A stretch of 64,000 nt of DNA from Tyto alba (GCF_018691265.1 NW_024881321.1:26725198-26789197), one strand, 5' to 3'; positions 23,801 through 37,384 are shown, numbered from the stretch's first letter. Translations and numbers: made by a program. Notes: generated from the sequence alone by a model not told the origin.

Positions 23801-25504
23801 AATAATCTGCATTATCTGTTGATATTGACCTTGAATTTAAACCTCTGAATCCACATTGCTCTAAATATTCCATGTTACCAGGGAATCTAAATTTTCTGTA
23901 TAGTTGACCTGTTTCTTCATTGCTTTAGGTGTCCAACAACTTTGGATTATCTGCAGATGTTTTCTGTACTGATTTTTTAACTAGCAAACATTTGTTTCTA
24001 TCAAGGAATTACTGGGATGATTTCTAATATCACACTGTCATAAATATCTAGAAAAACACCCAAGTTGAGAAAAACTAAAATAAATTATAGTCAGGTAGAA
24101 ATAATTATTTTTTTTTTTTCCAAACAAATAGATTTTTTTTATTTATGGTGTGTCATTTATGTGTGTTTCTTTAAAAATATTCCTATATTTATGCAGTTTG
24201 GCTGTGGAAGTACCTTCTATTTATGTAGAAAATAACGTATGAGAAAAATATTAAAAATCGTAAAACAAGTCCATATTTTTTTTGATCAGCTGTTTAAAAT
24301 TTGATATTTCAGATATTTGAATATGTATGCAACACTGAGTGCTAGAATAGTTTGCATGTTTTATCATCATCTTTACTTCATTAAGTTACCTTGCAGAGAA
24401 CAACAGTTTGTTTATGTACATGTGAGAAAAGGAATAAAAAACTTCAATCTGAATCTAGAAAAAAAAAAAAAACCCATGTGAGTACAGATACTGCATTTTT
24501 ACTGGTTGTGCCTTAAAATATATATTTTTGATTACATCTTTTACTAGAGTGTTTCAGCGTCAGTAAGTTAATCATTTATACCAGCTGAGGATATAGCCTA
24601 TGGTCTCAGGCATTTACTCCATTTACTTCATATTCTCAGAGATAATACAGAGAACTTCAGTCATTTGCTTTTCACACAAGCAGGATTTCCCCATCAGTAG
24701 CTTTACAAGGTTATCTGTTTATAATCCTTCCTCACTTCTTGGACATAATTTTGCTCTTAACACTGATGTTGAATCTTCTTGTAAGGATTGTCTTCATCTT
24801 TTATTACAGGGGTTTTAAGTAGGGTAATAAAATCTAGTGATATGGCCATTTTCGTATACTAAAAGCCTATAGTCAGACAACTTCTGCCAGAAGTGAAATT
24901 GGAAGCATTATCAATGATGATGCTTTGTAAGATAAGATGGGTTTAATTATGTTTTATAAGCACCGATGAGAAAGAAGTATACTTGTTAACTACCATTTCA
25001 TCCCATTTATTCACTACACTTTCTCCAGTGTACTGTATATGTTTCACAGGAAGCTCTCCAAAGACAATATTTTGAAATTAATTATTGTTATGACTTAGTC
25101 TTTTTGCTTAAAAAAAAAATCACTGCAGAGAATCCTTGGACTTTCCAAGGGCACAGTTCTGGTTGGTCTTTTGATGCAAGGAGGGTCGCAGGACAGTAAG
25201 AATACGGCTTGCACTTTTCCTTGTTTACAAACTCTATAAGAAGAAGAGGATTGATGAAATTATTGTTTAATCTATTTGATGGTCCATCTGAATTGTATCC
25301 CATGAAGGTAATTCCTATGCCTCCTTGTCAACAATGAAGAACTATTTTGTTGGATTAGATTTTTGTGAATTGGTGATGCACTTCTTGGTTTACTTTTTCT
25401 CCTTTTGCCCCTGGAAACACTAGGACCATTAACTGTCAGTGGGAATGCTCCTGTTACCCTCTTTATGTTCTACATTGTAAAGCTTGCAACAAAAGGTCTA
25501 AAAT
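20801..25504. other. Unique AT-rich non-coding stretch
   Basis: No gene is recognised. It includes a 13-bp inverted repeat pair (21694-21706 and 22071-22083) that could bound an old 390-bp element, and short direct copies of TTGAACTTAAA near 23540-23566. It also has several A and T tracts (24108-24119; 24459-24472). The rest shows nothing notable. Confidence 0.5.
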
Positions 25505-25620
25505 CATTAGACATAAAAATTTTTAGCAGGTATAAAAATCCACTGGGGTCTAACAGTAAGTCCATTAGACATAAAAATTTTTAGCAGGTGTAAAAATCCA
25601 TTGGGGTCTAACAGTAAGTC
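25505..25620. repeat. 58-bp tandem duplication, two copies
   Basis: Unit one is 25505-25562 and unit two is 25563-25620. Both start CATTAGACATAAAAATTTTT and end TCTAACAGTAAGTC. They are exactly 58 bp each and differ at only two positions (GGTATAAAAA against GGTGTAAAAA, and CCACTGGGG against CCATTGGGG). The near identity indicates a recent local duplication, or recent gene conversion between the copies. No transposon signature is visible in the unit. Confidence 0.97.
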
Positions 25621-27615
25621 AAAGCCTTGATTTTGCTTCTTATAGCTTGATATGTGGGTTAAATTTTAAATTCTACCTTCACAAACTATTCCCAATGTAT
25701 TAGTTTATACAGTGCTTTTCCAAAGTACACTACCTTTGCCAGAAGCTCACTTTGTGTTGGGTAAGGAGTAATAGTGACAGTAGCAGGGACACAAAAAGTT
25801 CTCTTCTCAGCTGACTTTAGATGCTCACATTGTAGATGAACGGGGCTTTTTTTTGACTGTAATTCCATTTAATGGAAATAAATAAACACTTCTTAAACAC
25901 TGTTAATCTGCTCAGCATTAGGATGAGATGCCTAATTCTCTCCAATAACTAGAAAAAGTGCCTAGGATTAATTTATTAGAGGTAGATTTCTATGGTATGA
26001 ACGCTGGGGCAGATAAATTCCCATTCAGAACATCTGCCATTTTACACTGATGAAAACACAACAATTCATTAATGCTAACTGATATTTTGCATAAATAGAG
26101 GCAAATATACATACATAACCTATATTTTTTTTTATCATTTAAGGAGATATTTTTCTTCCAACTAAAAGTTCTATTTAAAGATGAGTGTTTTTGAAAATCA
26201 GTTTTCAGCTTGTTTATGGGAGGATTGATTGAGTTGAGCAGCATCTGCATTTAATGACAAAATAACGTAAAGTTGTAATGGTTTAATTCCGATGTAAGCC
26301 TACTTGCTAAAATATTTTAAATATGATTGGAATGCAGAAGGAAGATATTAAATGAAATGGAAATGTTTTAGTGACTCAGAAGCACTAGTTACTAAGTGAC
26401 TGACTATATTTAGGGAACTAACCCAAGATCCAAGTTATTTTTCAGCATATGTAAAACATTACAAGCTCCTCATTTTCAAACATTTATATATTGAATTAAA
26501 TTCAGTATGAGTGTAAACAAATCAGCAAAGTTTATACGATTTTCATCTTCTGAAAACTTAAGGCCATGTGTCAAGTATATGCCAAGAAAATGACATATTT
26601 AACGTTGAATTCGAAAAGATTGTGTTTTTTTTAAATCACTTTTTTTCAATACTTTTTTTGAGAGAAAAGATTGGTTTTGTTATGGAATAATTTTAAATTA
26701 GAATGTTTGAATCAGGTACAATGACTTAAATTCCATGATACTATCTGATATTTACAGAAGTTAGTAATAATACTTTTCAAACAGGGACTATGAACTGAAA
26801 CATGTTTTAGGAAAGCTATTACTTCAATTGGTAATGCCATTCATGTTTAGATAATAGATACCAAAGAGATCATGTTTATAAAGTAAGTTTAGTTTCATAG
26901 ACATGACAAATAATTTGTAATTTCTTGCAAATTGTTCAGTTTAATTTTTTGTTTTGAGTTAACAACTTCCAAGAGCAGCAATTTTAAAAATGTCTTCTGG
27001 ATAAGTATAAAGTTATGATAAAGCCTCATATATGTTAATGATCAAATGCTATTTGTAGAATATTTCTAATCTATAAAGAATAATCAGAACTCCTACTGCA
27101 GGAAAAAAATGCATGGGTTCTCCTAGGCCTTCATGTCTGCTCAGGATAAACAGGGTATGAACCAAAGGCCATGGAGGTTATCAGAAGGATTCCCCTATAC
27201 CTCATCACCCTGGATTTGGCTTGCTGCCCCTTGACTCATCAGAACTAGCTGCATATTTTAATTAAGGTTTGTTCAACATCAAGAGGCCTTTCTGTGTGAT
27301 GAAGAAGAGAAAGTAGAAGCATTACTTCTGCAGCATGGCCTGCTTTACTATCCAAAGCATACTGAGCTATTCATCTTTCAGGATGTATTTCCAAGACAAG
27401 CAAAATGGTTGTAGTGCTGACAGAGACATTGGTTTTCTTGTCAGACTGTGACATGTGTCTGTTTTTGGAAAAAGGGGATAATAGATGAATATAAAGTCTT
27501 CCTTCCCTACTTCCTTGGCCTTCTGGTTGTCAGCTGACTAGGTTCTAGGTTGTGAGAGAGCAAGGTATCTGGTTCAAACCTTACATTGATGGTTCATGTT
27601 TGATTTTGTCTTTTT
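25621..27615. other. Unique AT-rich non-coding stretch
   Basis: No gene or repeat is recognised. Composition is very AT-rich from 26000 to 27050; 27100-27550 is more balanced. Nothing else is notable. Confidence 0.5.
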
Positions 27616-27720
27616 AGAATCACAGAATCATACAACATCCCAGGTTGGAAGGGACCTTAAAAGACCATTTGGTCGAACATTTTTAGTAGAGTCCCAGGTT
27701 GCTCCACTTGATCTCTGTAG
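27616..27720 (-). repeat. CR1 LINE 3' fragment, antisense, short
   Basis: AGAATCACAGAATCATACAACATCCC leads into 'GGTTGGAAGGGACCTTAAAAGACCATTTGGTC', the reverse-complement CR1 3' end. Similarity fades within about 100 bp. A separate scrap at 27829-27850 (GAGTCACAGAATCACATAATGG) resembles the same tail and may be a second, tiny remnant. Confidence 0.8.
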
Positions 27721-28230
27721 ACCTTTAATACTGATCCTTATCAGAAACACAGATACTGACTGATATTTTTCTACCACTTGTTGAAAAGATCAAGAATGCG
27801 TTCTAGGGAAGTATTGAGGATCTTTTCAGAGTCACAGAATCACATAATGGTGATTTTCCACACCAGAATGTGGAAGCATGGCCCTCTGAAGCCTCTGGTA
27901 CCCAAGCTGACCTAACATGAGTTAGTAGCATCGTACAAAATGTGTAGCAGCACGTGGCCATACTACCTTGAATCTAAAGCCTTCATTGGGTCAGTTTTGT
28001 GCCCCAGTCAATAAGCATTAATTCTTTTTTGTTCGTCTCACCAGGCAGGTTGTTGCAGTTGCAGCACTGCAGTAATAAAACGATGCTACTTCTGTCTCTG
28101 GATGTTGTGTAACTACTGTGGCAGTTGGCTTGTGCTGGCCATTGTGTTTTCCCTGATAGTGGTACCTTTAGCTCGTGTATATCTACAACTTTTAGAGATC
28201 CCCCCCATCTGTAGTATCCTCAAGCATGCA

Positions 28231-28262
28231 TTTATTTATTTGTTTCTTTGTTTATTTATTTA
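28231..28262. repeat. (TTTA)n microsatellite, interrupted
   Basis: TTTATTTATT, then TGTTTCTTTG, then TTTATTTATTTA: an imperfect tetranucleotide repeat. Confidence 0.85.
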
Positions 28263-29681
28263 GCAGTTTGCCTTTACTGCTGGTGGATGTATCATCTTCT
28301 AAGCCACAATTATTGTCATTAACAATTATGTACTGTAAACTGACAATTACATATATTGTGACAAAATAATATAGTTGCAAAATGTAACTACACATTTTTA
28401 CTTCCTTTAAACAGCACTAGTGGATAGAAATATTACTGTCTAATTTTAAATACAGTGAATAAATATCTAGGGTCCGGTTAACCCAGGAAACAGTTATAAT
28501 GTATCCCAGATAAGTTTTCTGCTCAAGTGAAAGACCAGAGAAAAACTAACACATTAGAAATCCCTTACTATATATATATTAAAGTAGATATAAAAATCAA
28601 ATTGTAACTAAGTATTCTTTTATGACATATGAACCTTGAAATAGGCAATAATCTAATAGTCCCAATCAGAAAGCTGTGCAAGAGAAAACTGATTATTAGG
28701 CTTATGTTTACAATAAAAGTGCAGGATTTTTAGAAAGTCTATATGGTAAAAAATAGTCTCTAATAGTGTGGTTTCATATGATTTATGTGACATTCTGTTT
28801 GCTGTAACAATATTATGCTTTATACATTGTTTAGGGAGATATTTGCATAGAATACATAAAATGCAAAACAATATAACATGAAAGTAGCTTTCAGGTGCTA
28901 TTCAGATCCTCTTTCTTACTTATTTTATTTATGTGTGTCATTGTGTGCTTTTATATATTGCATAAGAATAAATTTACTCACATTTGAAAGTAGAGTGAAT
29001 ATACAATCCAAGTATTTCTGTAAAATGGATTACAGAATAATAACCAAAAGATTAAAAACATTTTTTTTTTTTTCATGGTGACTAAACTATGAATGAGAAA
29101 GGTATGTTTACTGCATTGATTAAGTTGCAAATTGAACAATTATTTTAGATTATGAAAAATATCAGGTTTTATCAGTATTGCTTACCTAGAAATCACTGTG
29201 GAATGCTTATGCCTGCTAAAGAGAAAGTTCCTTAAATTCTTGGTACAAATAAAAATATTCAGCCACAAAACTACGTGAGAACTGAAATTAAAATGTTGGT
29301 GCTCTCTGATGGAGGAGAAATTTATAGAATATTAAATGTATGTTTACTTTTATTTTTCTTTCTTGATTATGTCATTAATGAAGAGAATACAAGTAATATT
29401 TTCCTTATGCAGTCTGGGCTAGTGAATGAAAAATATACTTGCGTAGGGATCATCTCACCCCCTCTCCAGACACCAATAAAAGACTGAATATTTTTTATAG
29501 AGTTAGTGTGATTTTCAGTCAGATATATTTCCTAATAATTGTTTGCATGTAGCTATGCCTTTTCTCACTTGTTTGAAGGTTTCCAGAATGGATCTTGTTC
29601 ATATATGGCCTGACAATAAATTGATTTAAGGAAGGAAAGGGGCATCTGATCTCATTGATAAAAGACTGTTAGTTTTATTAA

Positions 29682-29700
29682 CAGCTGAATACTTCAGCTG
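29682..29700. promoter_or_regulatory. Palindrome with two E-boxes (possible)
   Basis: CAGCTGAA and TTCAGCTG are perfect complements separated by TAC. Each arm contains a CAGCTG E-box, the site class bound by bHLH dimers. Function is inference; an 8-bp palindrome of this kind is common by chance. Confidence 0.3.
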
Positions 29701-30243
29701 CTCGGGATGAATGCTGCGTTAATTCTCAGGCCATTTTACTCAAATGAATAGCCTTTTCTTCTGAAAGAAGATGACAAATATGTTAGAAGGCAGACCTTAA
29801 TTTTGCCTGATAAGATGAAAATATATCATTTGTTTTATACTTATTACTCTAATTCTCCAAATGTTTTGTGAAATAGCAATAAACCATACCTCTTTTAACA
29901 GATTTTACTGGTGTGTAGATATGCTTTGAATGTATATTTTTGCAATTAGCTGCTGGCAGTGGGCAGTAAAATGGCTATTATGTACTCTCCTTTCCATATG
30001 GGAATGAATTTCAGAATTAAATTTAGCTTATTGCAGAGGAAATGTGCTCATCCACCGGCAGAAGAGTGTCATTTGTACCAATGACTGTCTGCTCCTCGGG
30101 GGAGCCGTGGCAGTGGTAGTGCTGGCACCGATGACCGGTGGGTGCTGGTGTGGTAAAGCAGCAGCACCTTGGGAAGTGCAGAAACACTGGTGGAAGGAAA
30201 AGGGTGTTCCAGGCAACACAGAAACAGTATTTAATCTCTTCAA

Positions 30244-30277
30244 AGAGGGGAGAGAGAAAGAGAGAGAGGGAAAGAGG
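30244..30277. repeat. GA-rich purine tract
   Basis: Near-continuous purines on the + strand with several GAGAGA runs, followed by T- and TTA-rich sequence to about 30302. Confidence 0.85.
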
Positions 30278-33200
30278 TGTTTTTTTATTATTATTACTAT
30301 TTCTATTCTGAGATCACACATGAGAAGAGTTAACACATAGTTGACCCTGAGGAGAAAGGAGAAGAGTCCACTTAGTTGACACCAATCTACAAAGGGGCTA
30401 GAAAATGGACTTTAAGGACAAGGAGCAGAACCTGCTGGTATGTCTGCATCCAGCCTCTGGTATTATACAGGTCTCTAGTTCAGTGGCACTTATGAAAAAC
30501 CATTCACTTACCTGAATAGTGAGTTAGCCTATACTGTGTAGGTCTTGGCCTTCAAAAGGTTTTATGTTTTTTTCTGAAACTACTCCACTCTAGGTTGTCA
30601 AAACCAGAGTGCCCCTTATTTACACCAGTAACTCCCCCAAAAACTTTCCTCTAATAGGAGTCCAAAAGCCAATAACCTCAGCTGCTACTTCTACTAAACT
30701 CAAGGAACTCCATTGCTGTAAACCCCTCATCTTCTTTTTCTTAGAGGAATGCATTTGGAATAGGAAAAGGTATGGTTTTTATTTGATACTGTTCTAATAC
30801 TTAAGCTACTTCCTCAGAAATTCTCCATTGAAAAAAAAGCATATCACAGTAATGAACAGATGAGACAAAGCATATCAGAAATTATGTGTAGCTCCAATGA
30901 TGGAGTAACCATAATTTATTATCCTTGCATAAGAAAATTTGTAGTGGTGTAATTTTTTTAAGTTATGAGTTTAGCATTTGTGGTGACAGTACTGACAATG
31001 TTTGTCAACAGAAATCCTGCTTTGATACATCCATCCAGACAAAAGTCTGAGTGGTTCACAGGATTAAAAATGGGATAAAGAAGAGTAAACCGCAGTCCTA
31101 ATTCAGGAACGTTGCATTATTAGTACCTGTTCATATGCTAGAATTTAGTGCTGCAGCTAATTTGCAGTAGAAGCTATTTTTTATAAGCAAATATTCATAT
31201 AGCAACTCATAAATTTCTCAAACAGCTGAGATCATTAAATCATGAAAATGTAAAACTCGGATTGTCTATCTAATTCATCACCTATACTGAAAGCAGGATC
31301 AAGTACATCCATATGTGACAGATGCTAGTGTATATTCTGTTCTTAGAGAAAGCTTTTGCTGAGATCAGACATAAATCTTCTTTGTTGCAAATTAAGATAA
31401 TCTCTTCTTATCTGCCATGGTAACACCGAACAATTAATTGTCATGTTTTCTATGCCATCTTCTGCCTACTCTAGTCAAACGCCTCTTCCCTTGCTCCTTC
31501 CTGCTGCCACAACCCAACCTCTTGGCTGGACTTTGTGAGCTCCTTTCAGCTTTCTATCATTAAAATTACATGTTTTGGTCTTTTAGTATCTTCTTGTTTT
31601 CAGTTGGGCTCTCCAATTTGTCTAGTCTAACTTGCCCCAAAACACTAACAGTTCTCTAGATGAGGTCCACTAATGCTAAGTAGAAGAAAGTAAATACTTG
31701 CAGTGTCTCATATAAATTATGTGTTTGTTAACAAATCCAAAGCTTTTTCTCTGCAGCAGTATCATGTAGTTAGTGATGACTCACATACATTTAGGGATCC
31801 ATTAGAAACTCCCAGATCCTTTCTATTGTACTGTTGAGTTTCCAGGCTGTTGCCATTTTGGTATTATATTTGACCTACCTTTTAAAGTGTCACACTTAGG
31901 ACTATGTCAGTAGATTACTTTAGCTTTCCAGGTTCATGCTGCATTCCAGTTGTCTGCACAATTATTTAGAAACTTCCCCAGAGTCATGCCATGCCCTGTG
32001 AGTGCAGTAAGCAAAGTCTCTTCTATACCCCTCTGCAGATGCTGGATGAAGCTTGGTACAGAATAAACTTTTGTAGAGTTATGGTTGTCCGTTGTCCCAC
32101 AGTAAAGAAAAATCAGCAACATTTATTTTTTGAACATGTTTTGTACCATCTGGGGTGCAACTCGCATGTCCTGTGTAGACATTAGATCTGTTTGAAACAT
32201 CCTGTGTTTTCTGTCTGTCTTCCTGCTGCTTGATCTCATGGTCCAGCAGGGTGGTGTGCTCCCAAAAGGTCTGTGTCATACTTACGAGCCTTGTGTCAGG
32301 AGACTGACTTGTGCTTTTCAGATGTTACCATAGAGTACTGCCTTCTCCTTTGTTTTGGCACTGACCCTATTTCAAAAACAAATCTTTGGTATGACCAGAT
32401 TTTGATTTCTCATAGTGTCGAAATATGCATAAATATGTAAAATTTTCCTGTAGGCTCTTCTTACTGGATTTCTTCAGACCTAGCTGTAGCCTTCCTTATT
32501 GATATGGGGACGTTTGGTATGTTTTCTTATTTCTTTTAGAAGCGGACAGGGAAAGAATCCTCTGCTCCAGGTTTCTTTTCTTACACCTTTTATTAAGATC
32601 CATCAGTAAAGATTTTCCAAAGACATTATTCCATTAATTTTTTAGAGTCACATTAATTCAAAATAAAAGCTATTTGGTCTAGCAATTAGAAATACACTTT
32701 TTATTTTTATCTCCTCAGTTGTAAAGGGAAATCATTGTGTCCAAAACATGACAGTAACATAACTAGAATATTGTTAGACTGCAATGTCAATATGTACAGA
32801 GATGTCATACTTAAGTAAAAGCTTGGAGCCATTGGTATTATATAAATTTCTATCTTTCTGATTTTAATTTTTCTTTACCTTTACAAAGGATCAAGTGCTT
32901 TCAAAAGATATCCTTTCAAACTACATATAAGCCCTGTGTAAAGACAGTCAGCAAAGTTGATAAGGATAATTTTAGAAATAAAGCTGAGTGGCTCAGTTTT
33001 TGCTATGAAAGAGATGTGTAACTTCAATAAATGGGAACATTTATATTTGGCTTGCAGGAAGAATCATTTGATTTAGTTGAGGCAGTTGTTGCTGATCTTA
33101 CAGTTTCATTTTTTAATATAATTTGAAACATTTCCAGTAATGACATATATGTTGATATTGAACCTTTCACTGAAGATAGTAATCATATTGATATAAATAC

Positions 33201-33811
33201 ATTGCACAAGGATAGTAACACTTGGAAGGAGCATATTTTATGTTAATCCAAAATGGATAGATAGAAATAAGTTGAATACCCTTCTTGGGTATCATTGTTC
33301 AACATTATTTGAAATAATGGGGATTGTTTGAACCTTTTATATCAGTACGGCTCCAGAATATATGCATTCATTTTAGATCCCCTTGAAGATGATTGCCACA
33401 GGAAATTAGTCTTTATTATTGCATTGGCCTTATACAGCAGAATAAAGCTTGAAAAAAACAAAGTTCAAAAAAGAAAAATAGTACTTTGTTTACATTGTCT
33501 TCATTTTTTCCTCCATTTTTTTTCAATGGAAATCATTGCTTAACTTGGATCCATTGGTTAAATTACTTCCTTCTCACTTGACAGTGTTTCTAAATTATGT
33601 TTGGGATTAAATGAACTAGCTATAGATTGGGTAGATACTTCAGCGATTTAGAAGCTGGATATGGATTCTTTTAAACATTTGAATGAACTCCTATTATTGA
33701 ACCTGAGAAATCTTTGTCAAACACTAGGATTTTCCATCCACATAAAGAAATTTTTACCTTCCCGAATAATTTTCTTTTGCATTCAAGAGTTAAACCTCCG
33801 TGTAAACTAAG

Positions 33812-33827
33812 AAAAAAAAAAAAAAAA
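33812..33827. repeat. Poly(A) tract, 16 A
   Basis: An uninterrupted run of 16 A; no retroposon body precedes it. Confidence 0.9.
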
Positions 33828-35339
33828 TCAGAGTAACATCTGAAGGAGAAATTGTATTTTGCTCCTTGGTATGTTTTAAGTGTGGCTGATTTTTGTTTGC
33901 AGTATCTTTATCATTTCTGCTGAAAAATAAATGCTTACAGACATTTTAAAGCCCCTGTACAACAGACACAAATCAACACATCTAGATTGTTGTAAATTAG
34001 CAAATTCTGAGGTCCTCTTCACAATGTACCAGGGAAGCCTTCATGAAAAAAAAAGAGAGACCAGATGTACTTCAGAGGACAACTTCTAGCTGACTGGGCA
34101 GGCTCCAGTCCTGATTTGAACTCTGTGAGCCGCAGCGAAAAGTCTGATTTATGACTGATGAAAATGAATTGATGCTCCTGTACCTAGAGGTATCCAACAA
34201 ATATTTTATCTGTGGAGATACTGGACTGCACAGTCAGTGCTGTTGGTGCTGGAGTAGAGGGCCTCTGGGCACCTTGTCCTAACTTAAGCAGCCTCATAGC
34301 CTGTCTTCAAGTTTCTGGGTCCACACTTACCTCCCTGTTATTTACTTTGACTTGTGTTATTTATTAATTTATTTCCAGTGGTTGTCAAAATCCTTGCAAA
34401 ATATCTAAAGCTGTATATGGGTGAGGAAAAAAGTAACTTCACGTGATGCCTCCTAAAAAAACCCACTATATTGTGGCCTTATAGACCCTTTATTCTGGTT
34501 CTAGTGCTGAAGTGAATATTCAGTTTTGCAAAGAAAAAAACCCGTCTTTTTATTACAAAGAAAATAAATCTTATTTTTACAGCAAAGGTAATTATGCATT
34601 TTAGGTATGGTTGCCTCAGCTATACATCCTTCCTGTGAGATTATTCCATAGAGATTATGTTTTAACAAAGATATTTCAATAGTAAAGTCTTCTTTCTGGT
34701 GTTTTACTATTGGTTTAGGTTTCAGATGAAAGTTAAAAAATTAAGTTTCTCTTTGCCATAACAGGAACGCTTTTGTGATGAATCTTTAACATAGTAGCCT
34801 CTGGCAGGTAATGCAGTTGCCTGGAGGAAATTTTAAAAGCTTTTTAAAGTGCAGCGTTATGAATAGACGGTTTGCAGTATCCCAGTATCCCTTTTAAGAC
34901 TGACTCAGAAATGTACAATGTTCAGTCATTATGCACAAGAATATAATTTACCTCTAAAGCAAATGAGGTTATACAGAATGAGTTAAGCAAAAAATTCAGA
35001 CAGACAACTAGGAACTTTGTAGAAGTGTTTGGAACAAAGAAGAAAAACAAGAATAAAGTTGAAAAAGTGGCCTTCTCATAATAGAAACAAACTCGATTAG
35101 TCTGAAACTAAGATTTTTACAGTGAGTTGCAAATAATAATAACAAAAAAATCATTACATTTACAATGTTAATACCATTGCTTGTACACTGAAAATTAGAA
35201 GTTGATGAATGTGACCTCCAATGTCTGTACAGATGAGGATGTTTTGTGAACAACTATTTTAATTATCCGAACCGTAAATTTGCAGCTAATGGCAAACTCC
35301 AGCCACCAGCTAGGAGAGGAACACAGCAAGATGTGGAAA

Positions 35340-36990
35340 GGCTTGCAGAAAATCAATATAGGGTGACTCAGGTAAGGGAAGAGACTGGGGTATTCAGTGC
35401 CTTCCTTGTGTTGGATGTGTGCTGACAAGGCTTATTTCAGATCTATCAGGTAGAGGATCAAAGTTTTCAGGGAAAGGTACTACCTGCCAGAGATCAGGAT
35501 CAAGTTAAGGACTTTTCAGTTGGGGTGGGCAGGTGCAAATCCATGGTGGGCAGCTGGCTCATACTATTGTGAGGTTGCTGTATTTTTGAAAGGTTATAGC
35601 ACCTGGAGGACATCTCCATGAAAGAAAGTAATGTTATATCCATTAAAAAAAATAAATAGGAAAGAGGATCCAGGGAGCTATACACCAGTCAGTTTCACCC
35701 CAGAGAAAATATTGAGCACACTGTTGTGGAAACCTTTTACAAATACATGAAGATGAGAAGATGATTAGGAGCAGCTGGCATGGGTTTGCCAAGTGAAAAT
35801 CATATTGGATTAGCCTGATTGCCTTGTATGATGGAATGGCCGTCTCTGTCTACAGGAGGAGAGCAACAGTTGTTGTTTACCTTAACCTTAGCAAGGTGGT
35901 CTAAGCAGTATGCCAGTACCCAAATCAGGGCAGCGTGGACTGGAGGGGTGACTTTGGGGTGGGGGAAAAATCTGAATCTGGCTGCAAAAGCTGCGATTAG
36001 CAGTACCAAGTCCTCTTGTCCACCCTCTGAGGGGTGTTTCTCAGGGCTGAGACTGGGGCTGATACTGCTTGACATCCTCATTGGCAGCTGGGTGATGGGA
36101 TAGCGTCTGTGGCTGCCACTGAGCTGGAGGGAAGGCAGGTGGCAGGGCCACCGTTCGGAGGGGTTGCAGCAGGCCATGGGAGTGGGCCTGGGGGGATCTC
36201 ATGCAGTTAAACACAGAGACCTGCACCTGGGTCAGTGCAAACCTGTGTAGTAATACACACAGCACCAACCACCGCATTGCAGCTCTGCAGAAGAAGGACC
36301 TGGGGTCTGGGCCAGTAACAACCTGCATGTGAATCTGTGGTGGACCTTTGAAACGCTGCAGGCTTAAAGTGCCTGCTGGTCTGCAGTAGGAAGTGCATAG
36401 CCCACTGGTGACAGGGGCTGACTGATCCTTCTGCTTGACACCAGTCAAACTGTGTCTGGGAAACCTTGTCCCATTTTTTGGCCCTCTCTTAAGAAATACT
36501 GGCAAACTGGACAGTGTCCCCCAGAAGGCTGTTGAGACTGTTGAGAGGCTGGAGAATGGTGTACAAGGATAAACAGAGAGAAATGGTTTGTTCAGCCTGG
36601 ATTAAAAAATGCTGAGGGCGATCTAACAGCAATTTGTCACTACCTGTAGGACATTATAGAGAAAAATAAGTTAGATTCTTTCATAAGTGAATAATTGATG
36701 GACAAGAAGCAACTGTCACAAACTGAAATACAAACTATTTCAACTGAGTACAAAGTATAAAAATAATTTAGAGCAAAAGTGATTTCTCATAAGAAAAAGC
36801 TGCCCAGAGAGGTGGTAGAGTCAACTTCAACCTCTTCCTTGGAGATTTTCAAAAGTCCACTGACTTGAAGCCCTGAGCAATCTGATCCAGTTTTGCAATT
36901 AGCCTTGTCTTGAGCAGAAGCTTGGACTAATGGCCTCCAGTGATCCCTCCCAACCTCAGTCACTCTGTGGTTCTTTGAAAACAGCAAGCA
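35340..36990 (+). mobile_element. CR1 LINE, about 1.6 kb, degenerate ORF2 and 3' end
   Basis: The + strand follows the CR1 pol order. 'TATTCAGTGCCTTCCTTGTG' (35391-35410) and GATCAGGATCAAGTTAAGG (35493-35511) precede 'TTGAAAGGTTATAGCACC'. AAAGAGGATCCAGGGAGCTATACACCAGTCAGT (from 35662) matches the start of the reverse-transcriptase domain. CATGGGTTTGCCAAG (35780-35794), CTGATTGCCTTGTATGATGG, and ACCTTAACCTTAGCAAGG (35879-35896) follow. CTGATACTGCTTGACATCCTC (36059-36079) is the segment before the catalytic loop, which is missing or unreadable. The 3' untranslated end is clear: GCCCAGAGAGGTGGTAGAGTC (36802-36822), then CTTGGACTAATGGCCTCCAG and 'TCCCTCCCAACCTCAGTCACTCTGTGGTTCTTTG'. Frameshifts and stops show it is inactive. 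The GC-rich part 35.8-36.5 kb is the best-preserved stretch. The 5' edge is approximate. Confidence 0.9.
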
Positions 36991-37384
36991 GAAAACCCCT
37001 AGAAAAAAGCGTGGTTGAAAATACAAAGGGGTTTACTCTCACTTTCTTTAACCTGCTTAGTGAGGACATAAAATGATTTATTGCATCAAGGAACAGAAAG
37101 TGCAGATCATAATAAAACCAATAAATTTTAAGAGAACAAACTAGTAAGGCTGATGAGTCACATCTCATTGCAAATAAATCTAAGGGAAAAACATTTACAA
37201 GCACTGGCAGTTCCCCCTAGAAATTATATTTAAGGGAGAAGCACAAACCATATCAATACTTGTGAAGCCTAGGAAGTAGCTCCCTTAAGTAAGCCTTGAC
37301 TTCAGTGGCCTAAGGTCCGGGAAAAAAAATCCCTCAGAAAGTAGAACTAGGTCAAATTACCAAATTAGTGTAAATGAAGTAGTA
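36991..37384. other. Spacer between two LINE remnants
   Basis: About 390 bp with no gene. It may be an unreadable 5' extension of the LINE that follows, or unique DNA. Confidence 0.4.

Larger units (their letters stand above)
27721..35339. other. Unique AT-rich non-coding stretch
   Basis: About 7.6 kb without a recognisable gene. Items inside: a TTTA microsatellite (28231-28262), a paired E-box palindrome (29682-29700), a small CpG cluster (30053-30140), a GA-rich tract (30244-30277) and a 16-A run (33812-33827). Segments such as 29640-29830 and 31020-31260 have complex, non-repetitive wording that might be conserved regulatory DNA, but this cannot be shown from one sequence. Confidence 0.5.

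Noticed and set aside
27829..27855. Second CR1 tail next to the 27616 fragment
   Set aside because: Only about 22 bp resemble the tail; too short to annotate separately.
36041..36505. 154-codon minus-strand reading frame
   Set aside because: It is antisense to the degenerate CR1 LINE at 35340-36990; the GC-rich LINE simply lacks stops on that strand.
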